DNA of 64,000 nt from Dyadobacter sp. LHD-138 (GCF_030929615.1 NZ_JAVFVU010000039.1:1-64000); one strand, 5' to 3'. Positions 27,775 to 37,287 are shown, counted from the first letter of the stretch. Notes: generated from the letters alone by a model not told the origin. Program-made: numbers and translations.

Positions 27775-28626
27775 ATGAAAATAGTAGTACTTGGAGCTTC
27801 GGGACAGCTCGGCCATTGCCTCAAAAAAGTAGCAGAAGAAAGAAATATCACCGACGTATCATTCCCGTCGGAACAGGATGGAAACATTCTGGATGCCAAT
27901 CTTCTGGATATTTTGTTCAGCAAGGAAAACCCGCAATTTGTAATTAACTGTGCAGCATATACCGCGGTGGATAAGGCAGAAGATGAAATTGATATTTGCC
28001 GTAAAGTAAACCGCGACGGGGCAGAAATCATTGCAAAGTCTTGTCTAAAACACAATGCGACCCTGATTCACGTATCAACGGATTTTGTTTTTAAAGGAAA
28101 TATTCCTCAGCTGTTATCCGAAACTGATCCTGCCGAACCGGAAAATATATATGGTTTGACCAAATTGGAAGGTGAGCAAGCCATTTCCGACGTACTGGAA
28201 AAACATTTCACCTTAAGAACCAGCTGGCTTTATTCTGAATTTGGCAACAATTTTGTCAAAACCATGCTTCGTCTGGGCGGAGAAAGAGAGCAGCTTGGTG
28301 TGATCATGGATCAGGCCGGCTCCCCTACTTACGCCATTGACCTGGCAGGCGCTATTTTTGACATCATCGAATCAAACAGTGCTTCTTACGGCATCTATCA
28401 TTACAGCAACGAAGGCGTAACCTCCTGGTTTGATTTTGCCAAAACAATTTTCGATCTCAGTGAAACTTCCGTGAAAGTCAATCCGGTAAAAACTTCCGAA
28501 TATGTGACCAAAGCGGTGCGCCCTGCCTATTCTGTGATGGACAAATCGAAAATAAAGAGCACATTTGGCATTGAAATTCCCTATTGGAGAGAAAGTTTGA
28601 AGGTATGTCTGGCGCGGTTGAGCTAA
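27775..28626 (+). CDS. rfbD: dTDP-4-dehydrorhamnose reductase
   Basis: A 283-residue enzyme of the RmlD family with the NAD(P)-binding VLGASGQLGHCL, INCAAYTAVDKAE, STDFVFKG, the Tyr-x3-Lys motif YGLTKLEGE and RTSWLYSEFGNNFV. It reduces dTDP-4-dehydro-L-rhamnose to dTDP-L-rhamnose, the final step. It is separated from rfbCBA by five genes, unlike the usual compact order, but completes the pathway in this locus. It ends at a strong bidirectional terminator. Confidence 0.96.
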   Translation: MKIVVLGASGQLGHCLKKVAEERNITDVSFPSEQDGNILDANLLDILFSKENPQFVINCAAYTAVDKAEDEIDICRKVNRDGAEIIAKSCLKHNATLIHVSTDFVFKGNIPQLLSETDPAEPENIYGLTKLEGEQAISDVLEKHFTLRTSWLYSEFGNNFVKTMLRLGGEREQLGVIMDQAGSPTYAIDLAGAIFDIIESNSASYGIYHYSNEGVTSWFDFAKTIFDLSETSVKVNPVKTSEYVTKAVRPAYSVMDKSKIKSTFGIEIPYWRESLKVCLARLS

Positions 28627-28658
28627 AAGCGAAAATTCAGATTAAAGTCAAATATTTA

Positions 28659-28704
28659 CCATACAAAAGGACGCCGGAAATGATTCCGGCGTCCTTTTGT
28701 ATGG
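28659..28704. terminator. Bidirectional terminator between rfbD and the rhamnosidase-like gene
   Basis: Perfect 21-bp arms (28659-28679 and 28684-28704) with a 4-base loop. The stem holds a GC-rich core (GGACGCCGG) and A/T-rich outer parts (CCTTTTGTATGG), so it can end transcripts arriving from both sides. Confidence 0.85.
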
Positions 28705-28761
28705 AATCGTAAAAATAGCAATCTTAAATTTTACACGTTGCTAACTAATTATACTTCATTT

Positions 28762-30555
28762 TCAATTCCCAGCCCGAACCACTTTCACGCCTTTGGGCGC
28801 ATCAATCGTGGATTTTATTTTTCCATCCGCCGATTTCTCATGACGTATTTTCACCACGCCCATCGGGGTGGGAAAGCTGCCTTCAACCCATTTCAAGTCT
28901 CCGAGATTGGGTTGTACCTTAATTGATTTACAGCCCGGTTCCAGCACGCTCACACCCAGAACATGCTCAGAAAGCCAGGAAGTAGGCCCCGATGCCCAGC
29001 CGTGACAAAGGCTATGGCGTAGATTTTTGTAACAGTAAGCACCGAAATCCCCATGAATATCATCTTTCCCATCCGGGACAACTTCGGTAATGGGTGCCGC
29101 ATTTTTTGTCCAGTCCAGATCAAAATCTTCCCAGAAAGTAGTTGCGCCCATGTCGAGCATGCCGCCCCAATAATTCCGGATACAATCGATCGCCCCCTGA
29201 TAATCACCGGCCTTCGCACGCGCCTGAAGCATGTAGTACCCGTAAAAAGTAGACATTCTAGCGCAGCCATCCACGGCTAACACATCACTGTTTGCCTTTT
29301 GAGCAGGAACAAGACCAGACAATGCCAGCAAAGCGGCGGCCTGTTTGGATCCATTGGCATCTGGCACATAAAGTTTAAGATTGATGGCGGTGTCCTTGCA
29401 TTTCTTCGCCTCAGCGGGCTCATCCAAAATCGTACAAAGCTCAGCACCCGCCTCAAGAGTCATCACCATCATGGCATGTAACCCCGCATGAATCGCCTTC
29501 GGATTTTCACTGGAAGGCCAGTCAAGAAACCGGGTTCCGTCGAGTGCTTCCTTGTTATCTTTGGTTTTGCTCATCAAAAGATCCAGCAGTTCCACCAGGT
29601 ATTTCTGTTGTTTCCTTAAATAGGCAAGATCTCCCTGATACTTATAAAGATCTCTGTGGATCAGCACCCACCACATGGAATAGGCGCTGATACCGTTCAT
29701 CCAGCCGGGAAGCGGCGTGATATCTCTGGCCTGATCAAGACTTTTCGCTACCACTTCATTTTGCCCGAATACTGAGTTGATCGTCATAATCTCCGGGTGC
29801 ATATCCCCTACCCAGACAAGTCTGTCTCTTTTGATACCATCCCACAAAAACTGCTGCATATTTAAGTGAACCGTATAGGCTCCTGTATTCCATATCTGGT
29901 TCAGGCGATCATCACTGCTTTTAAAAGATCCAAGGTAAGGGATGTCCCGGTACTCAAAAATCGCCCGGGCCTCTTTCAGCTGAAGCTCACGGTCAGCGTC
30001 GACCAAATCGATACGGACAAAACGGAATCCGGTATTTCCCACCTGCATCACACCCAGCCAGGGAACCTCGATTACGAAATCGCGCATTGCGTGGTCATTT
30101 GTGGCTCCGCTTATCGTATCAACCTCCGACATGGTTTCACTTACCGATTCTCCAAAACGCAGCCTGACTTTAATAGGCCGGTGGTCCACAGGCTGGTCAG
30201 TCACCAACTGTAAGCCTCCCTGAATTTCCTTCCCAAAATCCAGAACCAGTCCTGGTTTTTCACCATCCTTGCTGATAAGCCTGCAAAAGTTTTTGTGCAT
30301 AAGGTCAGCCTGCCCGGTTCCGGGACGTAAAAGATTCCCGGCATCAACAATACTTTTACCACTACGGTCCGACTGCCAGACAATCCTCGTGGCCGTCAGG
30401 TACTGCCGCACCCGTGAATCTTTTTCCGCTGGATAATCCGTGCCAAAAACCGGAGGCAAATTCTGGGCATTCAGCTGCTGGGTATGTAAACAGAAAAGAC
30501 AAAAAGCATAGAAGGTAAACTTTTTCAAAATACAGAAGATTAAGGTGATTGACAT
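28762..30555 (-). CDS. Secreted alpha-L-rhamnosidase-like six-hairpin glycosidase (GH78 type)
   Basis: A 597-residue exported protein: a leader rich in Phe and Cys ends at LNAQ, an N-terminal beta domain follows (about 30-210), then an (alpha/alpha)6 barrel. Visible motifs are WDGIKRDRLVWVGDMHPE (the conserved catalytic-site loop of GH78-type enzymes), FLDWPSSENPKA, GATTFWEDFDLDW (the general-base Glu area) and SLCHGWASGPTSWLSEHVLG. It should release L-rhamnose. It converges on rfbD of the exopolysaccharide locus, so trimming of the cell's own rhamnose polymer or scavenging is possible. A TTG start before KKFTFYAF would give a more usual signal peptide. Confidence 0.8.
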   Translation of the reverse strand: MSITLIFCILKKFTFYAFCLFCLHTQQLNAQNLPPVFGTDYPAEKDSRVRQYLTATRIVWQSDRSGKSIVDAGNLLRPGTGQADLMHKNFCRLISKDGEKPGLVLDFGKEIQGGLQLVTDQPVDHRPIKVRLRFGESVSETMSEVDTISGATNDHAMRDFVIEVPWLGVMQVGNTGFRFVRIDLVDADRELQLKEARAIFEYRDIPYLGSFKSSDDRLNQIWNTGAYTVHLNMQQFLWDGIKRDRLVWVGDMHPEIMTINSVFGQNEVVAKSLDQARDITPLPGWMNGISAYSMWWVLIHRDLYKYQGDLAYLRKQQKYLVELLDLLMSKTKDNKEALDGTRFLDWPSSENPKAIHAGLHAMMVMTLEAGAELCTILDEPAEAKKCKDTAINLKLYVPDANGSKQAAALLALSGLVPAQKANSDVLAVDGCARMSTFYGYYMLQARAKAGDYQGAIDCIRNYWGGMLDMGATTFWEDFDLDWTKNAAPITEVVPDGKDDIHGDFGAYCYKNLRHSLCHGWASGPTSWLSEHVLGVSVLEPGCKSIKVQPNLGDLKWVEGSFPTPMGVVKIRHEKSADGKIKSTIDAPKGVKVVRAGN

Positions 30556-31501
30556 TAATATTTAAGGAAAGTAAAGCATTATTTTACCACAATCCAGCCT
30601 GCTGTATCCTGCCTGTTAATCTTTGAAAATCACGCTGACCAATGAAAATCCGCTTAAAATCATTGACAGATATGATTTAAATAAAAAAACGCACTTTGAC
30701 GGAGTATCATACATAGAAGTTGATAATCAAGAAGGGATGATATTATTGTAGAAAACACGGGTAAAAATTCTTATTCAACGGCTATTCACACGAATCGGCC
30801 ACCGCGACGGGGTTTGATGGAACGGCCTGATATTTACTTGCTACAACAATACCATCCCTCCGGGATTTTTGTAGGCTGATGAAATTTTGCCCAACCGCAG
30901 ACGGCAAAACTGTCTCACGATATAATTCGTTTAACGTATCTTGGATTATCTCAAATAAGTTTAAACAACTTCGTAATTTCCTTCCTCACAGCGAGGCCAC
31001 TAACAACTCGATTTTTCGTATTTTATGGTAAAAAAAGAGTGTCCGGAAACATTTTAGTGCCGCAATAATTTTTTTTGTCTGTAAATGAAGTGTAACTTAG
31101 CCAATATGGTTAACAGACATTTCAAACATCCGTACAAAGTTTCCACCGACAGAACATCTGATTTTGTTGGAGAATACTTATTGCCATACGGTCAGCTAAC
31201 CTTTCATAGCTTCTGCGTTAAGCTTTATTTTATCTCAAATTTCAAGGACTTCAATACTCTAGCCCCGGACCGCTACTAAAATCCAGGGTTCGGGGAAATG
31301 CTCTTTCCGGCAAGATTTCATTTTAACTCATTTTCTGGCATTGGCCGTCTTTGTGCAATTGCATCCAGTCGGGGCTGATACCTTATGGATTTTTTTGCCA
31401 AAACTTTCAAAATCTGGTTTCGCGGTTTCCTGGCTCAACGAGCCAGGAGGTAAGACGCGTATGTCAGAATTCTTAAATTTTAACTATCAAAAAATATAAT
31501 T
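30556..31501. other. Long intergenic region with decayed repeat
   Basis: About 950 bases without a convincing gene. It holds a copy of an interspersed repeat at 30728-30755 and an 8-bp hairpin with a 3-base loop (CCTGGCTC at 31429, GAGCCAGG at 31440) about 55 bases before the Rnk-like gene. The frame at 31085-31279 has no protein-like signature. The region may be gene debris. Confidence 0.4.
30728..30755. repeat. Interspersed repeat, decayed copy
   Basis: Bases 30731-30755 are identical over 25 bases to 54061-54085 (core GAAGGGATGATATTATTG). In this copy the left arm is AATCAA and cannot pair with GGGAT, whereas the copy at 54055 has ATCCC-GAA-GGGAT. Confidence 0.65.
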
Positions 31502-31894
31502 ATGGACAGTTCAAAAACTCCGGTCCTTCTTGGAGAAGAAGACTTCCGCATGCTGAAACAATTTGCAGAGCAGTTTTCTTCCAGTGCAAAAAGTCATGAA
31601 ATGACGTTATCCTATGAGCTCAACAGGGCCATTGTCGTTGAAGACGAAGTATTACCGCCATGTTGTATACGGCTCAACTCCTACGTAAAAGTCCGCGAGC
31701 TGCTCAGCAATAAGGAGATGGAGTTCAGTATCGTTTTACCCGCGGCTTCCAATATCAAAGAGAACAAAATATCCGTTCTAACGCCCATGGGGGCAGCATT
31801 GATAGGGTTATGCAAGGGAGAAAAAGTAGAATGGAAAATGCCCGGCGGCATGAAATCACTCGAAATATTGGATGTAATACAAAACCCCTCCTAA
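31502..31894 (+). CDS. GreA/GreB C-terminal-domain protein (Rnk-like)
   Basis: A 130-residue protein. The C-terminal half (VLPAASNIKENKISVLTPMG, AALIGLCKGEKVEWKMPGGM) is the FKBP-like domain of GreA/GreB factors, and the short N-terminal part matches the Rnk (regulator of nucleoside diphosphate kinase) layout: it lacks the long coiled coil that enters the polymerase channel. It probably binds RNA polymerase near the secondary channel and modulates transcription without transcript cleavage. It is a single gene closed by its own terminator. Confidence 0.85.
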   Translation: MDSSKTPVLLGEEDFRMLKQFAEQFSSSAKSHEMTLSYELNRAIVVEDEVLPPCCIRLNSYVKVRELLSNKEMEFSIVLPAASNIKENKISVLTPMGAALIGLCKGEKVEWKMPGGMKSLEILDVIQNPS

Positions 31895-31908
31895 GCAGTG
31901 GTCATTTA

Positions 31909-31945
31909 GCATCAGGAAACGGCAGGCTTTCCTGATGCTTTTTGT
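31909..31945 (+). terminator. Intrinsic terminator of the Rnk-like gene
   Basis: GCATCAGGAAA (31909-31919) pairs with TTTCCTGATGC (31928-31938), loop of 8, followed by TTTTTG. Typical intrinsic terminator. Confidence 0.85.
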
Positions 31946-32371
31946 TTTATACTTCAACAATTCCTCCTTCATCCACTTTATCTTGCATGGATTAAATTGT
32001 GTGGTATTCTGGGGCTTTTTTCAACAAAACCCGCGATTTGTAAATCTCCCAGAAAGCTTGCCGGACAAAAACCAAAAAATATTAGTATTGTAATATTCTA
32101 ATATTAACAAAAAATTACGCTTCCGCCTCTTCACCTGGTTAAAGCAGCCATTTTATGCTGTACCCATCTTTCCGGGCTTCATTCATTGCTTGTCACCACT
32201 TCTGGAATTCCTCCAAAACGCATTTAGATTATTCTTTAAAAAGCCGAAACAAACCTTGCAAACCTAAGCAACCGCGCGTATAACTGGTATGGAAATTGAT
32301 CCGTACAGTGTCAATCTGACAAATATGTCCGAGTTCAATTTATTTAACCCCGGATCTCAACGTTACGCAAC
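31946..32371. other. Intergenic region
   Basis: About 425 bases without a gene. An 8-bp AT-only inverted repeat (AATATTAG at 32078, CTAATATT at 32098) is the only structure noticed. Confidence 0.4.
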
Positions 32372-32998
32372 ATGAAAAAAGCACTTTATTTCCTATTATT
32401 CTCGGGCCTGTTCCATGCCGTGCAAGCCCAAAACAACGAGGAAAATCTAAAACCATTGACCAGTGATCAAAAATCGGTTGATTTTCTTCAATACCGTCCA
32501 CGCTGGAACGTGAAAGTGGGTGCAGGTATCGGAACGACCTGGCGATATAAAAAGAATTTCCTGGATGCCTCTGCTATCTCACTTTCTGTGGAGCCTTCTT
32601 ACCGGCTGACCAACTATGTGGCCGTGGGGCTTCGTGGAGAATACACTTTTATGAAATCCTATCTTTCCAACGCTGGCAGGATAAAAGCCGATCCCATCGG
32701 GTCGATAGCCGTTACGGGCGATGTTATAAAGCTTTGGAATAATAAATTCGCGCCATTCATCGGCTTGGGTGCCGGTGTATATTTTCTGGGCACCGGGGAA
32801 TATCCGTCCAGCAATAGTCCTTCAAATGAAAATAGTACCAAAGTCAGAACAACTCTGGGTAACCGCTTCGGAATTTCACCAAGAATCGGTATGAACATCA
32901 TGTCGTTTTCAGTGGCCCTGGAAATGCATTTAATTGATGAAAAAGATTTTAACAACCGGGATTATGCTACTTTAAAACTCGGTTATACGTTAAAATAG
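32372..32998 (+). CDS. Outer-membrane beta-barrel protein (small, OmpA/porin-like fold)
   Basis: A 208-residue exported protein with a clear signal peptide (about 20 residues, ending VQAQ). It shows alternating strands typical of an 8-stranded barrel (WNVKVGAGIGTTWRYK, YVAVGLRGEYTFMK, FAPFIGLGAGVYFLG, FGISPRIGMNIMSF) and ends in an aromatic/hydrophobic strand (TLKLGYTLK). Function unknown. It is probably monocistronic. Confidence 0.75.
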   Translation: MKKALYFLLFSGLFHAVQAQNNEENLKPLTSDQKSVDFLQYRPRWNVKVGAGIGTTWRYKKNFLDASAISLSVEPSYRLTNYVAVGLRGEYTFMKSYLSNAGRIKADPIGSIAVTGDVIKLWNNKFAPFIGLGAGVYFLGTGEYPSSNSPSNENSTKVRTTLGNRFGISPRIGMNIMSFSVALEMHLIDEKDFNNRDYATLKLGYTLK

Positions 32999-33142
32999 CC
33001 AGGGCTTTCTATTTGTTAATAAATCCTAATATATGCCGGTTCTCAGAAGTGAAACGTAAAATATGCTAAAACAATCCAAAAAGCGTTCTATTTTTGTCGC
33101 GGGCTGTTATACGTCCCGCGTTAATCCCTGAACTCTTAAAAA

Positions 33143-33292
33143 ATGAATAAAAAAGACGGCTTGACTCCGCCAGAGGATCTTGATGGTTTGCCCCCATTCG
33201 TAAGTTCCTGGCCTCAGTTGTACGCACTTCTGATTGCGACGCTGGTTATTCTTATTGCCCTCTTTTATTTATTCATGACCCACTTCGAATGA
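33143..33292 (+). CDS. Small single-span membrane protein upstream of a sodium:solute symporter
   Basis: A 49-codon frame: a hydrophilic start (MNKKDGLTPPEDLDGLPPFV) followed by one hydrophobic helix (LYALLIATLVILIALFYLF). Its TGA overlaps the symporter ATG (ATGA at 33289), which is strong evidence of translation and coupling. It is too short for usual gene-finding. By position it is likely a subunit or stabilising partner of the transporter, comparable to small partners known for other transporters; I do not recognise a named family. Confidence 0.75.
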   Translation: MNKKDGLTPPEDLDGLPPFVSSWPQLYALLIATLVILIALFYLFMTHFE

Positions 33293-35001
33293 GCTATCTT
33301 GACTGGATTGTACTTTCTCTTACCCTTACTTTCATTGTCGCTTACGGCATTTACAAAAGCCGTGAAAACAGCAACATTGATTCCTATCTGCTGGCCAACA
33401 AATCGATGCCCTGGTATCATGTAACGTTATCCCTGATGGCGACACAGGCCAGTGCCATCACGTTTCTGTCTGCTCCCGGGCAGGCCTATACCGACGGCAT
33501 GCGTTTTGTGCAGTTTTATTTCGGACTTCCGCTGGCCATGGTCGTGCTTTGCATCACTTTTGTACCCAAATTCAACAAGCTTAAGATTTTTACGGCTTAC
33601 GAGTTTCTCGAAGGTCGCTTCGACCTGCGCACCCGCACGCTGACTTCATTTCTTTTTCTTTTGCAGCGGGGGCTTTCGACAGGACTTTCTATTTATGCGC
33701 CATCACTGATTCTCTCCTCGATTCTCGGCTGGGACATCACCTGGACCAATATTATTTCGGGGGGGATCGTCATGCTTTATACCGTGTCGGGCGGGGCCAA
33801 GGCGGTTTCCCATACCCATCTTCAGCAAATGGGTATCGTCACCGTGGGTATGGTCCTTGCCGGATTTATGGTCGTCAAGCTTTTACCTGAAAATGTGTCT
33901 TTCACCGATGCCCTTCATGTGGCAGGAAAAATGGGGAAAACCAACCTGATTGATTTCTCTTTTGACCTGAACAACCGTTACAATGTATGGTCCGGGCTTA
34001 TTGGCGGCTTTTTTCTTCAACTCTCCTATTTTGGCACCGACCAGTCGCAGGTTGGCCGATATCTTACGGGAAGTTCTCAGGGCCAAAGCCGTTTGGGGCT
34101 CGCCATGAATGGCCTTTTAAAGATCCCGATGCAGTTCTTAATTCTGCTCGTTGGCGTGCTGGTTTTTGCATTTTACCAATTTACCAATCCGCCGCTTTTT
34201 TTCAACCAGGTGGAAGTAAACAAGATCAAAAAAACACAGTATGCCGGTGCATTTGAGAAGCTTGAAACCGAGCACGCCTTAATCCAACAAGGCAAACATA
34301 CGCATGTGATGGCCTTAACCGACGCCCTTAATAACGGCGATCAGCCTGCTATTGATAAGTCCCGGATTATTCTGGGCGGCATTGAAAATGATGTTAAAGA
34401 AGTAAGAGGAAAAGCGCAGGCACTCTTGTCAAAAGCGAATGGCGACGAAGTCAATGATGTCAATTATATCTTCCTCCGTTTTGTCATCGATTACCTGCCC
34501 GTGGGCATGCTTGGACTATTGATTGCAGTGATATTGCTGGCCTCTATGGGATCCGTCGCAGCAGCCTATAACTCACTGGCATCCTGCACCGTAGTTGATA
34601 TTTACAAGCGCATGTATCATAAAGACGACCAGGACAGAAACTATGTCCGGGCTTCCCGGTTGGCCACTTTTTTCTGGGGTATTTTCTGCATTTTCGTTGC
34701 GCAGTATGCAAGCCGTTTAGGCAGTATGATTGAGGCAGTTAACGTACTGGGCTCCCTGTTTTACGGTGTTATTCTGGGTATTTTTCTCGTTGCATTTTAT
34801 TTCAAAAACATTGGCGGCAGAGCCGTTTTTTGGGCGGCCGTGCTCGGAGAGATTTTCGTTGTGCTGAGTTACTGGAAAGACCTGACAGCCTTTTTATGGC
34901 TTAACCTGATTGGCTGCGTACTGGTTATTGCCTTTGCATGGATACTGGAAAAAATATGGCCCGAGAAAACGATTGTAGCCAAAGAACAAGCCGTCTCGTG
35001 A
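33289..35001 (+). CDS. Sodium:solute symporter (SSS/SGLT family)
   Basis: A 570-residue transporter with about 13 membrane helices. The N-terminal part has SNIDSYLLANKSMPWYHV, SLMATQASAITFLSAPGQAY and TAYEFLEGRFDLRTR, and the GTDQSQVGRYLTG motif follows, as in the Bacteroidota SSS group. An inserted hydrophilic, helical segment of about 90 residues (roughly 305-395, from NQVEVNKIKKTQY to NGDEVNDV) splits the membrane core between two helices. Substrate unknown (sugars, sialic acid or similar are common in the group). Translationally coupled to the small protein upstream. Confidence 0.9.
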   Translation: MSYLDWIVLSLTLTFIVAYGIYKSRENSNIDSYLLANKSMPWYHVTLSLMATQASAITFLSAPGQAYTDGMRFVQFYFGLPLAMVVLCITFVPKFNKLKIFTAYEFLEGRFDLRTRTLTSFLFLLQRGLSTGLSIYAPSLILSSILGWDITWTNIISGGIVMLYTVSGGAKAVSHTHLQQMGIVTVGMVLAGFMVVKLLPENVSFTDALHVAGKMGKTNLIDFSFDLNNRYNVWSGLIGGFFLQLSYFGTDQSQVGRYLTGSSQGQSRLGLAMNGLLKIPMQFLILLVGVLVFAFYQFTNPPLFFNQVEVNKIKKTQYAGAFEKLETEHALIQQGKHTHVMALTDALNNGDQPAIDKSRIILGGIENDVKEVRGKAQALLSKANGDEVNDVNYIFLRFVIDYLPVGMLGLLIAVILLASMGSVAAAYNSLASCTVVDIYKRMYHKDDQDRNYVRASRLATFFWGIFCIFVAQYASRLGSMIEAVNVLGSLFYGVILGIFLVAFYFKNIGGRAVFWAAVLGEIFVVLSYWKDLTAFLWLNLIGCVLVIAFAWILEKIWPEKTIVAKEQAVS

Positions 35002-35069
35002 TCAAAACAGGCTTCCAATTTCACTAAATTTTGCACTATGTCAATATTAACTCTCATTAATCAAATAAC

Positions 35070-35097
35070 TGTTTGATTTTTTCAAACAAACGTTTGA
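35070..35097. promoter_or_regulatory. Probable TetR operator
   Basis: Overlapping inverted repeats: TGTTTGA (35070) with TCAAACA (35082), and TCAAAC (35082) with GTTTGA (35092). Three half-sites of one word in 28 bases. The repeat overlaps the -33 TTTG (35093-35096) of the promoter for the TetR gene, so repressor binding would block transcription of the regulator and the efflux operon. Confidence 0.7.
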
Positions 35098-35123
35098 TTT
35101 ATTTTCTTTAACACCTATCTTTG
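35093..35123 (+). promoter_or_regulatory. Promoter of the tetR-efflux operon
   Basis: TTTG (35093-35096), 19 bases, TATCTTTG (35116-35123). Both boxes match the Bacteroidota sigma consensus. It lies 54 bases before the TetR start. Confidence 0.75.
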
Positions 35124-35176
35124 TCCTGTTATCAGTGCGCCCGGCCTTACTATGATGGCGTCCGATTACCTAGCCA

Positions 35177-35827
35177 ATGGAATATAACAGCAAACAATTG
35201 CAAATTATCGGAGTAGCTGAAAAGCTATTTGCGGAAAAAGGTTTCTCCGGAACTTCTGTCCGGGACATCTCCCAGGAAGCCGATATCAATGTCTCTATGA
35301 TATCGTATTATTTCGGTTCCAAAGAGAAGCTGATCGAAGCACTTTTCGAAGTCAGGTCTAAGGATTTCCTGGCGCGTCTTGAAAGTCTGCTGCTCAATGC
35401 CGACTTATCTCCCTTTCAGAAAGTAAACCTGATGATCGATGGTGTTGTTGAGCGGTTAATTGAAAAACAGTGTTTTCATAACATTGTGGTGAGAGAACAA
35501 CTCGCGGGCAACCGCACCCCCATCATTTCCGACCTGCTCCGGACTATGAAGGCAAAAAACCTCAGAGCCATGGAAAACATCATCGAAGAAGGCCAGCAAT
35601 TGGGGGTTTTCCAAAAAGAAATCGACGTGTACATGCTTTCCACAACGCTTTTTGGAACCATCAACCAGACCCTTAGCACACAACCTTTTTACCGTTCGCT
35701 ATACGGTCTGGAAGAAGCAACGCAGCAGGATGTCGACCTGCACCTGAAACAAAAACTGAGTACGCACTTGAAAAAAACCTTTCGGGTGATACTTGATCAG
35801 GAATTAAATCAGGCGATTGGCAGTTAA
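35177..35827 (+). CDS. TetR-family repressor of the RND efflux operon
   Basis: A 216-residue regulator. The N-terminal helix-turn-helix is typical: KLFAEKGFSGTSVRDISQEA, then DINVSMISYYFGSKEKLIEAL. The C-terminal ligand domain is of the common TetR_C type. It is the first gene of an operon with TolC-, adaptor- and RND-type genes (69, 23 and 65 base gaps), and the inverted repeats in its promoter argue for autoregulation and control of the pump. The ligand is unknown, probably a drug or bile-like compound. Confidence 0.93.
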   Translation: MEYNSKQLQIIGVAEKLFAEKGFSGTSVRDISQEADINVSMISYYFGSKEKLIEALFEVRSKDFLARLESLLLNADLSPFQKVNLMIDGVVERLIEKQCFHNIVVREQLAGNRTPIISDLLRTMKAKNLRAMENIIEEGQQLGVFQKEIDVYMLSTTLFGTINQTLSTQPFYRSLYGLEEATQQDVDLHLKQKLSTHLKKTFRVILDQELNQAIGS

Positions 35828-35896
35828 TGCTGCAAGCACCTCCTCCTGAAATTCATCAACACTTTTTTTCATTATCAAATTAACATTTCCCTTTTC

Positions 35897-37264
35897 ATGA
35901 ATTTTCATTTTAAAGCTAAAACGATCAGGCTTTTAGCAATGGGTATTTCACTTCTGCTGCTGGCTCCGGCGCTGGTTTTTGCTCAAACAAGCGTAGCCAA
36001 CCAGCAAAACAGCGCAGAACAAAATACGCTTGCCAGTGGTACTTTGGAAGATATTCTTCAGTATGCCATGAAAAATCAGCCTCTAATTCAGCAGTCGATC
36101 ATTGATGAGCGTGTGGCTGAAAACACGGTTAAAAGTAAACTTGCAGACTGGTATCCGCAGATTAACTTCAATTACAACCTTCAGCATAACTTTATTATAC
36201 AGACGAGTGTCATTGGAGGAAACCCGGTAAAACTTGGGGTAAGTAATCTTTCCGCCGGCCAGTTTACGGTCTCACAGGCGATTTTCAACAGAGATGTTTT
36301 ACTTGCCAAAAGAACAAAAGGTGACGTATTGCTTCAGGCAAACCAAAACACATCTTTCAACAAGACAGACCTTGCCGTGAATGTATCCAAAGCGTTTTAC
36401 GATGTTTTGGCAACGACACAGCAGATCCGGGTTTCGGCAGAAGATATTGTACGTCTGGAAAGAAGCTTAAAAGATGCTCAGAATCAGTACAAATCAGGTG
36501 TTGCGGACAAAATCGACTACAAGCGTGCAACGATTTCGCTCAACAATACCAAAGCCTCCAAGAAAAGCAATGAAGAAATTCTGAAAGGCAAAATTGAATT
36601 CCTGAAATCGCTGATGGGCTATCCTTTAGGCAACGAGCTAAAGATCAGCTACGACAGCCTTCAGATGGAAAGAGAAATTATGCTTGACACCCTTCAGGCA
36701 CCAGAAGTTACATCCAGAATCGAATTTCAACAGTTAACGACACAGAAAAGACTGCTGGAATCGAATCTTAAATACAACAAAATGAGCTTCCTACCGACAG
36801 TCGCTGCCAACGGAGCTTACAATTTAAACTATCAGAACAAACGATTCGGTGATCTTTACGGAAATAATTTCCCTAACTCGTTCGCAGCGGTAACACTTAC
36901 TTTACCACTTTATCAGGGTGGAAAACGCAAAGCCAATATCAATTCGGCGGAATGGCAGGTGAAAAGAGTGGACCTGGATATCACCAACCTGAAACTGAAT
37001 GTGAATTCAGAATATACCAACGCACTGAGCTATTACAAAGGAAGCCTTGCAAACCTGCTGTCCCAGAAAGAAAACGTGGATCTGGCAAAAGAAGTTTACG
37101 ATGTAATCCAGTTGCAATATAAGTCAGGGATTAAAACGTATCTGGAAGTAATTACATCTGAAACAGACCTTCGTCTTGCCAGAATTAATTATTACAATGC
37201 ACTCTATCAGGTACTGGCGAACAAAATCGACGTACAGAAAGCCCTTGGTCAACTTAACTATTAA
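35897..37264 (+). CDS. TolC-family outer-membrane efflux protein
   Basis: A 455-residue exported protein with a signal peptide (ending VFAQ). Two OEP repeats are visible, each with a strand pair and long helices (LEDILQYAMKNQPLIQQSII, LAVNVSKAFYDVLATTQQIR, FAAVTLTLPLYQGGKRKANI, LAKEVYDVIQLQYKSGIKTY). It forms the outer-membrane channel of the tripartite pump encoded downstream. Confidence 0.93.
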   Translation: MNFHFKAKTIRLLAMGISLLLLAPALVFAQTSVANQQNSAEQNTLASGTLEDILQYAMKNQPLIQQSIIDERVAENTVKSKLADWYPQINFNYNLQHNFIIQTSVIGGNPVKLGVSNLSAGQFTVSQAIFNRDVLLAKRTKGDVLLQANQNTSFNKTDLAVNVSKAFYDVLATTQQIRVSAEDIVRLERSLKDAQNQYKSGVADKIDYKRATISLNNTKASKKSNEEILKGKIEFLKSLMGYPLGNELKISYDSLQMEREIMLDTLQAPEVTSRIEFQQLTTQKRLLESNLKYNKMSFLPTVAANGAYNLNYQNKRFGDLYGNNFPNSFAAVTLTLPLYQGGKRKANINSAEWQVKRVDLDITNLKLNVNSEYTNALSYYKGSLANLLSQKENVDLAKEVYDVIQLQYKSGIKTYLEVITSETDLRLARINYYNALYQVLANKIDVQKALGQLNY

Positions 37265-37287
37265 TTATTGAAATCCCCTTTGATACC

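Noticed and set aside
31085-31279. 64-codon frame in the long intergenic region
   Set aside because: No promoter, no conserved features, composition like the surrounding noncoding DNA.
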